Part shown: piece by piece, positions 9,357-17,618 of the stretch | How positions within the stretch are numbered: the first letter of the stretch is position 1 | Layout of the letters: the number at the start of each line of letters is the position of its first letter | DNA from: Candidatus Poribacteria bacterium | GTDB lineage: Bacteria > Poribacteria > WGA-4E > WGA-3G | Length of the DNA stretch: 47,173 nucleotides | Assembly (NCBI GenBank): GCA_026710795.1 | Contig: JAPOQK010000047.1 | Coordinates: forward strand, 1 to 47,173 | Reading direction: 5' to 3' | Notes under the pieces: generated by a model | What the model was told of the DNA's origin: nothing | Database searches by the model: none | The model's input: the letters and a program-made list of their open reading frames with translations, nothing else | Program-made: the position numbers and the translations under genes

Positions 9357-11268
9357 CGGAAAGCAGCACCGTGTTAAGCCACATATCCTGTTGATTGGAT
9401 TAGTCCTTGTTGCTTTTAATAGCTACTGGTGTCTAATGGGAACGGAGGTATGGCACTCCACCCAATTGACAATCGCATCGTTGTTCTTCAATGCTGTTTT
9501 CACTTTACTTGTTTTCGTCCTTCTCAATCTCCTGTTTCAAAAATTTCTACCCCAATTAGCAATGTCCCAAGCCGATCTTCAGACCATCTATGTAATGGTG
9601 GTGATGGTCACAACGCTCAGTGGACATACAATGATGGGATATCTTATCCCTGTCTTAGCACATACCTTCCAGTTTGCATCTCCTGAAAATGAATGGTTAT
9701 CTCTTTTTGGTAATAACATTCCAGACTGGATTGCTGTCAAAAACCCACGCATTCTTGATGGGTTCTATAACGGAGATTCCTCATTCTATAATCCTGCTAT
9801 TTTTAATGCTTGGATTCCTCCCGTTCTTGCTTGGTCATGTTTTGTTATTGCGCTATGGTTAACCTTGTTAGCAGTTACAATATTTCTCCGTAAACAGTGG
9901 ACAGAAAATGAAAGACTCAACTATCCTATTGTTCAATTACCGTTGGCATTGACAAGTAACCCAAAACGCTTCTTCAGTTCACCGTGGATGTGGCTTGGAT
10001 TCGCTCTGGCAGCGAGTGCAGAACTATTAAATGGATTGAGTTTCCTTTTCCCCGAAATCCCTTCATTACCAATCAGGAATAAAAATCTTGGGCAATTTAG
10101 TGCGAAACCGTGGAGTGCGATGGGACCTATCAACATCTCCTTCTACCCTTTCAGTATTGGGTTGATGTTCTTTACACCATTAGATCTATCGTTCTCCTGT
10201 TGGTTTTTCTGGGTACTAACCCGTGTTCAACTTGTCGTAACTGATATGTTCGGAGCGAGAAATATCTACAACCTTGAACAACAAACTGGGGCATGGCTTG
10301 CATTTGGGTGCATACCATTATGGATGGGAAGACGTTATTACGGACGCATTATTCGAAAGGTATTTGGTATTCCACAACCACGTGGAGTATCCCCTCCTGA
10401 CGATTCTGGTGAACCGATGCGATACCGTTCTGCAGCTATATTGTTTGCCGTTGGACTATTGTTCCTATTCTTCTTCTGTTTTCAAATGGGAATGGCATTA
10501 TGGGCAATCGGACTGTTTTTCCTGCTTTACTTCCCGATGATTCTGGGTATAACAAGGATTCGCGCTGAAATTGGACCTCCATTACATCAGCTAATTCTTG
10601 TGGATCCCGGACGCACAATGGTATTAGGTTTAGGTACAAGACGACTCGGTTTAGGAAACTTAACAGGTCTCACTTTTCTATATCCCTTTGTACGATGTTT
10701 CCGTGCACATCCCACACCCAGTGAGTTAGAAGCATTCCGTTTAGCAGATCGGAGTAACATCGGATATCGACAGATACTGATTGGGATGATTCTGGCTATC
10801 GTCTTTGGTATTCTCATAACGTTTTGGGCATATCTGCATGTCTTATATGATATGGGTGCGGGAAGCAAGGCACGCGGATGGATCGTCTATATGGGATGGG
10901 AAACGTTTAATAGGTTGAATACATGGCTTGTGAGTCCAAGGGAAACAAGTGTACCAGAACTAAGTGTAATCGGTAGCAGTTTTTTATTTACTATATTCCT
11001 TATGATTATGAAGATACGATTTCTGTGGTGGCCCCTACATCCGGGTGGTTATGTATTGGTCAGTGGGACAGGAATGGGAAGGTTGTGGTTTCCAATCTTC
11101 CTTAGTTGGTTAGCAAAAGCGACTGTGTTAAAGATTGGTGGAGTCAAGTTATACCGACAAGCTGTGCCGTTCTTCTTAGGGTTAATCTTGGGAGATTATA
11201 CACTTGGTTGTGTGTGGAGCCTGATTGGACTTGTCATGAAAATGCCTACATATATTGTATGGCATTAA
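9349..11268 (+). CDS. Large OPT-like multi-pass membrane protein (DUF6785-type)
   Basis: This 639-residue inner-membrane protein has about 13-15 hydrophobic segments spread over its whole length, with a short basic N-terminus. Recognisable blocks are YVMVVMVTTLSGHTMMGYL near residue 80, RKQWTENERLNYPIVQLPLAL near 183 and TRIRAEIGPPLHQ near 400. This pattern matches the uncharacterised DUF6785/DUF6784 proteins, which are distantly related to oligopeptide transporters. The substrate is unknown. The ATG overlaps the last codons of the phosphopantothenate synthetase gene by 8 bases, so a link to pantothenate or CoA precursors is possible but unproven. The gene ends 48 bases from the convergent YihY-family gene. 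Confidence 0.75.
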   Translation: MANGKQHRVKPHILLIGLVLVAFNSYWCLMGTEVWHSTQLTIASLFFNAVFTLLVFVLLNLLFQKFLPQLAMSQADLQTIYVMVVMVTTLSGHTMMGYLIPVLAHTFQFASPENEWLSLFGNNIPDWIAVKNPRILDGFYNGDSSFYNPAIFNAWIPPVLAWSCFVIALWLTLLAVTIFLRKQWTENERLNYPIVQLPLALTSNPKRFFSSPWMWLGFALAASAELLNGLSFLFPEIPSLPIRNKNLGQFSAKPWSAMGPINISFYPFSIGLMFFTPLDLSFSCWFFWVLTRVQLVVTDMFGARNIYNLEQQTGAWLAFGCIPLWMGRRYYGRIIRKVFGIPQPRGVSPPDDSGEPMRYRSAAILFAVGLLFLFFFCFQMGMALWAIGLFFLLYFPMILGITRIRAEIGPPLHQLILVDPGRTMVLGLGTRRLGLGNLTGLTFLYPFVRCFRAHPTPSELEAFRLADRSNIGYRQILIGMILAIVFGILITFWAYLHVLYDMGAGSKARGWIVYMGWETFNRLNTWLVSPRETSVPELSVIGSSFLFTIFLMIMKIRFLWWPLHPGGYVLVSGTGMGRLWFPIFLSWLAKATVLKIGGVKLYRQAVPFFLGLILGDYTLGCVWSLIGLVMKMPTYIVWH

Positions 11269-11316
11269 AACCCACTTCAATAATTATAATTCAAACTAAT
11301 TCACTCCTGCTCCCTA

Positions 11317-12504
11317 TCAACCTTTAGCATCTAAAATTGAACTCACAGTAATATCCTTAAGTTTATCAACTTGAGATTCTTGAAGATCGGTAAAGACCTT
11401 GGTCAACTCCGGTGATGCATTCAACTCCTCTGTAAAATGTTTTGTCAGTTCATCATCAACTGAAACAATCAGAGAGTCCAGTGTTATTGTATCCAATGAC
11501 CTAACAGGAATATATCCTTTTGTATCACCCTCTACTTCATACAATAGATTTGCTGTTTTGAAACATTCAAATATCTGTTGAACCAATGTTTCAGAAACCT
11601 TTGCAGTAGTAGCAACATCTGATGTTGAACATGCCCCTTTTCCTTTATTGAAATGTTCTGCTACTATAAGAAACAACGAAATAATACCTGGACTATTGAT
11701 TAATTCGCTATGATCATTTAGAAATTTACCATACCTTTTTTTAGTAAATACTGAACGTTGTATTGCATTAGATACCTCAACTCCAAATAAAATTACAATC
11801 CACGTAGCATAGTTCCATATTGCAAATATAATCAACATTGCAAAGGCACCATAGATGGCAGTATAATTCTGCCAAACCGATTCAAAGTAATAAGCAAATA
11901 CACTTCGTGCAATTTGGAAAAGGGTTCCAGAAACCAATGAACCAATCAATCCAGAAATCCAATTAACTGATGTGTTGGGAAACGCAATATACATGACGAA
12001 AAACAAAAAGTAGACAGAAATCCAAGGAAACAGGTTAGAAACCAGCACATTCCTAACTTGTGAAAAAATTAGCCAAACTACCAGAGGTCCAATTAACAAC
12101 AGCATGTAAAATACTAAGTATTTTTGAAAAGCACGTATCAACGGAAGTCGTCGAGGACTTCCCCATATATGATTAAAATGGTCCTCAATAGATATGAATA
12201 GAAGAAGAGATATTACAAGAAACAATAAAAATCCACCAACTCCGAGACCTGTTAGATTTCTATTGGTAAATTCTGAGATGCCAGATACAATTTCGTCCGC
12301 TCGATAACTCGGGAGATAATTGTTAAGGGTAGCAATTATGGGAGAATTTTCGTTATTTACTACACCAAAGGTATTCAAAAGAAATAGGGCAACTGCAGAT
12401 AAGGGGACAAGAGAAAGCAATGTAGTAAACGTTAGAGATGCTGCTTGTTGTAGACATTGATGTCTTTTGAATTGTTGAAATACATTCTTAATTATGACAA
12501 ACAT
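11317..12504 (-). CDS. YihY/virulence factor BrkB family membrane protein
   Basis: This 395-residue inner-membrane protein begins with the family region FKRHQCLQQAASLTFTTLLSLVPLSAVALF. Six helices fill residues 20-265, including RNLTGLGVGGFLLFLVISLLLF and the IWNYATWIVILFGVEVSNAI block. Residues about 280-395 form a soluble tail whose SDVATTAKVSETLVQQIFECFKTANLL looks like a winged-helix domain, as in many YihY proteins. The function of the family is unsettled; the old ribonuclease BN assignment is wrong. No Shine-Dalgarno precedes the ATG. Transcription is divergent from the AlkD-like gene. Confidence 0.85.
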   Translation of the reverse strand: MFVIIKNVFQQFKRHQCLQQAASLTFTTLLSLVPLSAVALFLLNTFGVVNNENSPIIATLNNYLPSYRADEIVSGISEFTNRNLTGLGVGGFLLFLVISLLLFISIEDHFNHIWGSPRRLPLIRAFQKYLVFYMLLLIGPLVVWLIFSQVRNVLVSNLFPWISVYFLFFVMYIAFPNTSVNWISGLIGSLVSGTLFQIARSVFAYYFESVWQNYTAIYGAFAMLIIFAIWNYATWIVILFGVEVSNAIQRSVFTKKRYGKFLNDHSELINSPGIISLFLIVAEHFNKGKGACSTSDVATTAKVSETLVQQIFECFKTANLLYEVEGDTKGYIPVRSLDTITLDSLIVSVDDELTKHFTEELNASPELTKVFTDLQESQVDKLKDITVSSILDAKG

Positions 12505-12649
12505 AGTAAATCTACTATATATTACTAAAATTGAATTCGTCCTATATTAGCCTGAGGTTATAAAATGATAACACATTTAGTTATTATATCCAAGATTAGT
12601 ATAGAATTTATCCAATTAATGTTGTATATTCATCATATATTCTCTTACA

Positions 12650-12655
12650 TATAAT
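12650..12655 (+). promoter_or_regulatory. -10 box placing the start of a leaderless transcript
   Basis: TATAAT at 12650-12655 contains the first candidate ATG (12654) of the following gene. Transcription should start about seven bases on, at 12662-12663, which is exactly the second in-frame ATG. The -35 region (about 12627-12632) is a poor match. Confidence 0.4.
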
Positions 12656-12662
12656 GCAAAAT

Positions 12663-13418
12663 ATGAACGATACAAACAGTTTGAAAGAGAACCTAAAATC
12701 ACGCATTGCAAAATATGCAGACGAAAAGAGAAAAGTATGGTTTGAAAATTACATCAAACACGACACCAAATTCCGTGGTGTGGAAATTCCGACAGTCCGA
12801 ACAGAATTGAAAGAGTGGTACAAACAGGAAAGCATTGATAAACTGCAACTTAATGAACAACTGGATTTAGTACTGTCGTTTTTTCAAGAAGAATATGCAG
12901 AAGATAAACTGGCAGGTATTCTATTCTTTCAACTTTATCTTTATAACAAATGTGATTATAAAGTCATACTTTCAAGATTTGAGACTATATTTGAAAAAGG
13001 ATATATTTACGATTGGAGTATATGCGACTGGTTATGCACCCGTGTATTACGACAACTGATTAAGAACAATGGGAAAGAATGTGCAGAAGCAATTACAAAA
13101 TGGAATACCGCAAAAAATGTCTGGCAAGCCAGATGCTCTCTCGTATCATTTACCACTCTAACAAAAGAAAACAGATATACACCTCTTGTATTAGAATCAA
13201 GCTCAATACTTATCAAGAGAGATGAACGTTTTGCAAAAACTGCTGTAGGATGGATAATGCGAGAGTTGTCAAAAGTAGACAAAGCTATTGTTGTAAATTT
13301 TATTGAAGAAAACCGACCTGACTTTACAAGAGAAAGTCATGAAAATGCCATAAAGTATTTTGATAAAGATGAAAAGAAAATAATGAGAGATTTATTCAAA
13401 AAATATCATAAGAAATAG
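12663..13418 (+). CDS. DNA alkylation repair protein, AlkD-like HEAT-repeat glycosylase
   Basis: AlkD-type proteins remove bulky or charged alkylated bases such as 3- and 7-alkylpurines. The 251-residue protein is all-helical with HEAT-like repeats and has the family blocks KFRGVEIPTVR near residue 35, YAEDKLAGILFFQ, YDWSICDWLCTRVL, WQARCSLVSF and FAKTAVGWIMRELSK. The tryptophan and aspartate positions around YDWSICDWL correspond to the DNA-binding cleft region. I chose the ATG at 12663 because the earlier ATG at 12654 lies inside the TATAAT box. Neighbours are unrelated. The stop is 5 bases from the convergent exporter operon. Confidence 0.88.
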   Translation: MNDTNSLKENLKSRIAKYADEKRKVWFENYIKHDTKFRGVEIPTVRTELKEWYKQESIDKLQLNEQLDLVLSFFQEEYAEDKLAGILFFQLYLYNKCDYKVILSRFETIFEKGYIYDWSICDWLCTRVLRQLIKNNGKECAEAITKWNTAKNVWQARCSLVSFTTLTKENRYTPLVLESSSILIKRDERFAKTAVGWIMRELSKVDKAIVVNFIEENRPDFTRESHENAIKYFDKDEKKIMRDLFKKYHKK

Positions 13419-13423
13419 TATTC

Positions 13424-15226
13424 CTATCTCTCTTCCTGTCCTTTGTATTGCAACTGATACAACCGATAGTAGATCCCACCTTTTTGTAGTAGATCGTTAT
13501 GTGAACCTATCTCACGTATTTCTCCACGATGCATCACAATTATCTTATCTGCATTTTGGATCGTAGATAGACGATGTGCAATTACTACCGATGTCCTATC
13601 TTCCATCAACCGACTAAGTGCATCCTCAATCAGGATTTCCGTTTCTGTGTCAACACTTGATGTAGCCTCATCAAGTATAAGGATACTTGGATCCGATGCT
13701 AAGGCACGTGCAAAGGCAACTAACTGCTTCTGACCAACAGATAACCCGCTCCCTTCCTCTTTGATTTCTGTTTCATATTTGTCAGACATTTTTTGGATAA
13801 AACGATCTAAATGAACATCCTTTGATGCTTGCTCAACCTGTTTCGTTGAAATTGACGAATCACCCAAACTGATGTTACGTTCAATTGTATCGGAAAATAG
13901 AAATATATTTTGTTGGACTATGCTTATGGCACTACGTAGTTCCTCTAAGTTCATCTCTCGAATATCTACCCCGTCAATCAGTATCTGACCTTTGTTTATT
14001 TCATAAAAACGGCATAGCAGATTGATGATTGATGTCTTACCAGAACCGGTATGTCCAACAAGTGCCACCTTTTCACCCGGTTCCACTTTAAACGACACAT
14101 CTCGTAAAACATAATCATCGTCATTGTAAGCAAACCATACGTTGCGAAATTCAATCTCACCCTTCAGAGTTTGTGTACCACTCTTTTCTACTGTTGATAC
14201 AATGTCTGGTTCTGTATCAAGTAACTGGAAGATACGTTCAGATGAAGCCATCGCATTCTGGAAAATAGTATATTTCTCACTGAGTTCTCGGATGGGCCAA
14301 AAGAAAAGTTCAGCTAAACGTATAAAGGCAACCAATTCACCAAAAGACAACGTGGTTTGCACAATCTGTCCACCACCGTACCAGATTATTATCGCAGTGG
14401 CAAGTGATGCTGTTACCTCAATCAAGGGGTGGAAAATAGAAAAATAGAAAATACTATTTAAATTTGCAGCAAGGTATCGACGATTTCGTTCGTTAAAACG
14501 CAGATAACTACGTCTCTCTTGTGCGAACAACTTCATTGTCGTCATCCCTACTATATTCTCCTGCAAATATGCATTGATTCGTGCATACTGCTTGCGTTGT
14601 TCGCGAAATGCACGACGTGAATAAATTTGATAGATTAGTGTAGCTCCGAAAATAATAGGGATTACCGTGAAGGTTACAAGGGCAAGTTTCCAGTGGTAAA
14701 ACAACATCGCAACCATTACTCCCAAGATACTCAGAACATTACCAAAGACTGTGATGACACCTGAAGTAAAGAGTTCATTAAGAACTTGTACATCACCCAT
14801 TACACGTGTCATCAGTCTACCAACAGGATTTTTATCAAAATACTGTACATCCAACCTTTGTAAATGTGAGAATAAGGTATGGCGAAGATCGCGCATGACA
14901 TGTTGACCGATCAATAGCATGCGATATTCTTCAAAGTAGGAAAAAAAGAAATGACCCATCAATGCAATGACCAGAAAGGCTGCTATCAAACCCAATCCTT
15001 CCAATTCACCCGGAAAAATATAATTATCAATACCAATTTGCATAAGAAAAGGTCCAGCCAATCGTGTAAGTGTTGTGCCTACCATTAGAAAAGCAATTAC
15101 AAACAATTGTAAGGTGTAAGGCTTAAGATATGCAATCAGCCGCTTCATCAATTCACGGTCATACACCTTACCGATGTTATCCTCTTCATCACTATATTCA
15201 TATAGGCTGCTACCCATTCCAAACAT
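13424..15226 (-). CDS. ABC exporter half-transporter, second subunit (canonical Walker B, altered signature)
   Basis: This 600-residue fusion of a six-helix membrane domain (about 35-330) and an ATPase domain (about 365-600) is of the MsbA/LmrA-type exporter class. Walker A is GHTGSGKTS near residue 390 and Walker B ILILDEATSS has the catalytic Glu. The signature reads LSVGQKQ, with Val replacing the first Gly of LSGGQ. It follows the other half-transporter gene by 14 bases on the same strand. Together they make a heterodimer with one degenerate ATP site. The substrate is unknown: lipid or drug export is typical of the class. Confidence 0.88.
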   Translation of the reverse strand: MFGMGSSLYEYSDEEDNIGKVYDRELMKRLIAYLKPYTLQLFVIAFLMVGTTLTRLAGPFLMQIGIDNYIFPGELEGLGLIAAFLVIALMGHFFFSYFEEYRMLLIGQHVMRDLRHTLFSHLQRLDVQYFDKNPVGRLMTRVMGDVQVLNELFTSGVITVFGNVLSILGVMVAMLFYHWKLALVTFTVIPIIFGATLIYQIYSRRAFREQRKQYARINAYLQENIVGMTTMKLFAQERRSYLRFNERNRRYLAANLNSIFYFSIFHPLIEVTASLATAIIIWYGGGQIVQTTLSFGELVAFIRLAELFFWPIRELSEKYTIFQNAMASSERIFQLLDTEPDIVSTVEKSGTQTLKGEIEFRNVWFAYNDDDYVLRDVSFKVEPGEKVALVGHTGSGKTSIINLLCRFYEINKGQILIDGVDIREMNLEELRSAISIVQQNIFLFSDTIERNISLGDSSISTKQVEQASKDVHLDRFIQKMSDKYETEIKEEGSGLSVGQKQLVAFARALASDPSILILDEATSSVDTETEILIEDALSRLMEDRTSVVIAHRLSTIQNADKIIVMHRGEIREIGSHNDLLQKGGIYYRLYQLQYKGQEER

Positions 15227-15240
15227 CTGTGATTTCCTCT

Positions 15241-17010
15241 TTATAGTTCCTTTAGTTCATCCTGCAGGAGTTGTGTTTCATATATACCAGCGTAAATGCC
15301 ATCTTCATTAAGAAGTTGATCATGTGTGCCTGATTCTACAATGCTACCGTCATTCAATACGATTATGTGATCAGCAGCCTTGACAGTTGAAATTCTGTGC
15401 GAAATAAGTATCGTTGTTCTATCTTTCATTATTTCTGAAAGTCTGGTTAGAATAGTGTCCTCAGTCTGTGTATCTACATTCGCGAATGCATCATCAAGGA
15501 TGAGTATTTTTGGTTTAATTAAGATCGCTCGAGCAAGTGCACTACGTTGACGTTGCCCTCCCGAAATTGTCATCCCGCGTTCACCCAGAAGGGTCTGCAT
15601 TCCATCAGGAAATTCCTCTATTTGTGAAAGCAGATCAGCAGTATGTGCAGCCTCTCTAATCTTATCGTCATATGGTGTTTCTACACCATAAGCAATGTTA
15701 TTCCGCAAATAATCGGAGAAGAGAAATGGTTCCTGCTGAACAAAACCAATATTTGAACGCAATACGTTTAACGGTATATCCTGTACATCAATACCATCAA
15801 TAAAGATAGTACCACGGTCTGCTTGACGGATGCGCGGAATAAGATCAACAAGTGTAGATTTCCCTGACCCTGTACCACCAACAACCGCAAGGGTTGTGCC
15901 TTTCTTGACCTTAAGGTTGATATTATTTAATACTTGTTGTCCATCCGTATAAGCAAAATTTAGATTTCTAAATTCTATTTCACCGTCTATATTCTTTTTA
16001 TTCCATTTGACACTATCGGAATCATATATTTCTGGTTCTTCATTTAAGATTGTATTGAATCTTTTCATTGATGCAGCACCACGTTCAAAGGTATTTACAA
16101 TGAATCCAAGGGTAATCATTGGACGTACAAGCATCATCAGATACGCGCTGAATGCCACAAATTCTCCAAATGTTATCTTCCCATCAATTACATGAAGTCC
16201 ACCCATCCAAAGCAGCACGACACCACCAATACCCGGAAGGAAACGGAAGAGTGGAAAGAAGAATGACATCAACCTGATCTGTCTGTGATTGCGATGGACA
16301 AATTCTTGATTTAACTCATTGAAATGATCAATTTCATCCGCTTCCAGTGTGTATGCTTTCACAACACGCACACCAGATAAATTCTCCTGAACTTTTGTAT
16401 TCAGCACTGAAAAAGCTTCTTGTATACGTTCATAGCATGCATGAAGTTGTTTGCCAAGGAAGCGAATTATCAATGCAAGAATCGGGAATGGTAACAAAGC
16501 AACAAGGGTCAAACTCGTATCAATATAGAGCATTATGACAAATGCTAAACCAAAGAACACAATGGCATCAGCAGTATACATTATGGCACTGCTGAGAACC
16601 ATCCTTATAGCGTTTAGATCGCTCGTAGCACGGGTCATCAAATCGCCTGTTCTAACATTATCGTAATACGAAGCGGAGAGTTTCTGTAGATGTAGAAAAA
16701 AGTCTGCACGAAGATGAAATTCAATATGACGTGCAACACCTTGGATGATACGTCTCTGTGCAAAACGCAGTATACCACCTATGAGTGCAACACCAAATAA
16801 AAGCAATGCAAAAAACAGTATTCTATCCTGTGCTACCGTCAGATTGGGATCATTGTGAGCTTGTGCTAACTCATCAAAGAATGTCTGGAGAATCTTTGGA
16901 CTGATGAGCAGCAAACCATTTGTCAGAAGCACAAATATGAAACTGATCAAAATGGAGTATTGATATCGTTTAACGTATTTCTTGAGACCAAGTAGACTGC
17001 GAATGGTCAA
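15241..17010 (-). CDS. ABC exporter half-transporter, first subunit (Asp in place of catalytic Glu)
   Basis: This 589-residue membrane-ATPase fusion has six helices in residues about 20-310 and an ATPase domain from about 345. Walker A is GGTGSGKST near residue 377, the signature ISGGQRQRSALARA is near-consensus, and Walker B reads ILILDDAFANVD, with Asp where the catalytic Glu should be. This is the mark of the degenerate site in heterodimeric exporters such as TM287/288 and BmrCD. The start is a TTG preceded by AAGGA only two bases away; no other start is near. A short hairpin (CTGTCC at 17019-17024, GGACAG at 17035-17040) sits just upstream of that site. Confidence 0.87.
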   Translation of the reverse strand: MTIRSLLGLKKYVKRYQYSILISFIFVLLTNGLLLISPKILQTFFDELAQAHNDPNLTVAQDRILFFALLLFGVALIGGILRFAQRRIIQGVARHIEFHLRADFFLHLQKLSASYYDNVRTGDLMTRATSDLNAIRMVLSSAIMYTADAIVFFGLAFVIMLYIDTSLTLVALLPFPILALIIRFLGKQLHACYERIQEAFSVLNTKVQENLSGVRVVKAYTLEADEIDHFNELNQEFVHRNHRQIRLMSFFFPLFRFLPGIGGVVLLWMGGLHVIDGKITFGEFVAFSAYLMMLVRPMITLGFIVNTFERGAASMKRFNTILNEEPEIYDSDSVKWNKKNIDGEIEFRNLNFAYTDGQQVLNNINLKVKKGTTLAVVGGTGSGKSTLVDLIPRIRQADRGTIFIDGIDVQDIPLNVLRSNIGFVQQEPFLFSDYLRNNIAYGVETPYDDKIREAAHTADLLSQIEEFPDGMQTLLGERGMTISGGQRQRSALARAILIKPKILILDDAFANVDTQTEDTILTRLSEIMKDRTTILISHRISTVKAADHIIVLNDGSIVESGTHDQLLNEDGIYAGIYETQLLQDELKEL

Positions 17011-17109
17011 GATCCTTTCTGTCCCAGAGAGTCAGGACAGCATATAATGTTCAAATAGGTATTTAATTTATGACGTTAAATTGCGATGTGTGTTTATAGT
17101 GAATTCATA

Positions 17110-17141
17110 TTGTAGGTCGGAACGAGGAAAACGTCCTACAA
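17110..17141. repeat. Short palindromic repeat unit
   Basis: TTGTAGG (17110-17116) and CCTACAA (17135-17141) form a 7-bp inverted repeat around GTCGGAACGAG. The same GTAGGTCGGAGCGAG theme appears at 22684-22698, so this is one more copy of the intergenic repeat family. Confidence 0.6.
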
Positions 17142-17370
17142 CAAAATTCTACATTTATCTGTAACTTATGTTAGGTTGGGTTTCACATACAACAATAAGC
17201 ACCAATTTTCTATATTATATTCCTTGTCTGAACCACGATTTTCAAGATTGTTCTTATTCGAAGGTTTATTCATAATGTTGAGCAACCACATTTAATGGAA
17301 CCATCAGATATATCTATATGAATCGATATAGTTTTATTATAGAGTTCTCTTATCCTGATAATCCTATAAT

Positions 17371-17434
17371 CCCGGGGAATGCCAAAAGACATTCATACCC
17401 GGGGAACGCCTACAGGCGTTCATACCGTTGATTT
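17371..17434. repeat. Two tandem copies of a GGGGAATGCC hairpin repeat
   Basis: Two units lie head to tail: GGGGAATGCC...ACATTCATACC (17374-17400) and GGGGAACGCC...GGCGTTCATACC (17401-17426), followed by GTTGATTT. In the second unit AACGCC and GGCGTT pair perfectly around a short loop, so the base change in one arm is compensated in the other. Two further copies are at about 22753-22788 and 22809-22842. Confidence 0.75.
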
Positions 17435-17618
17435 CTTGATTTGGTAAATCCTGGTTCAGACTATAATTGATAACTATAACACTAACATTGACTTATATAA
17501 ATAATTTGACCATAACTGTAATTTCTGATAACCTAATACAGAATTCAAATTTCACGATGATTTTACAACAGACGAATATCGCGTTCTATCAATACAAATA
17601 GTGACATTGGAACAAAAG

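Larger units (their letters stand above)
17011..17618. other. Repeat-containing intergenic region between the exporter operon and the diaphorase gene
   Basis: This gap of about 600 bases contains the repeat units listed at 17110-17141 and 17371-17434. It also has two eroded copies of a GAACCAGGATTT-like word (17229-17245, and 17447-17462 on the other strand) that recurs inside the 22582-22918 element. TATAAT words occur on the plus strand (17043, 17465), but none has a convincing -35 partner, so I do not assign the diaphorase promoter. I see no coding potential. Confidence 0.5.

Noticed and set aside
17371..17434. Possible CRISPR array
   Set aside because: Only two adjoining hairpin units without spacers of constant length, and no cas genes; the same unit occurs singly elsewhere.
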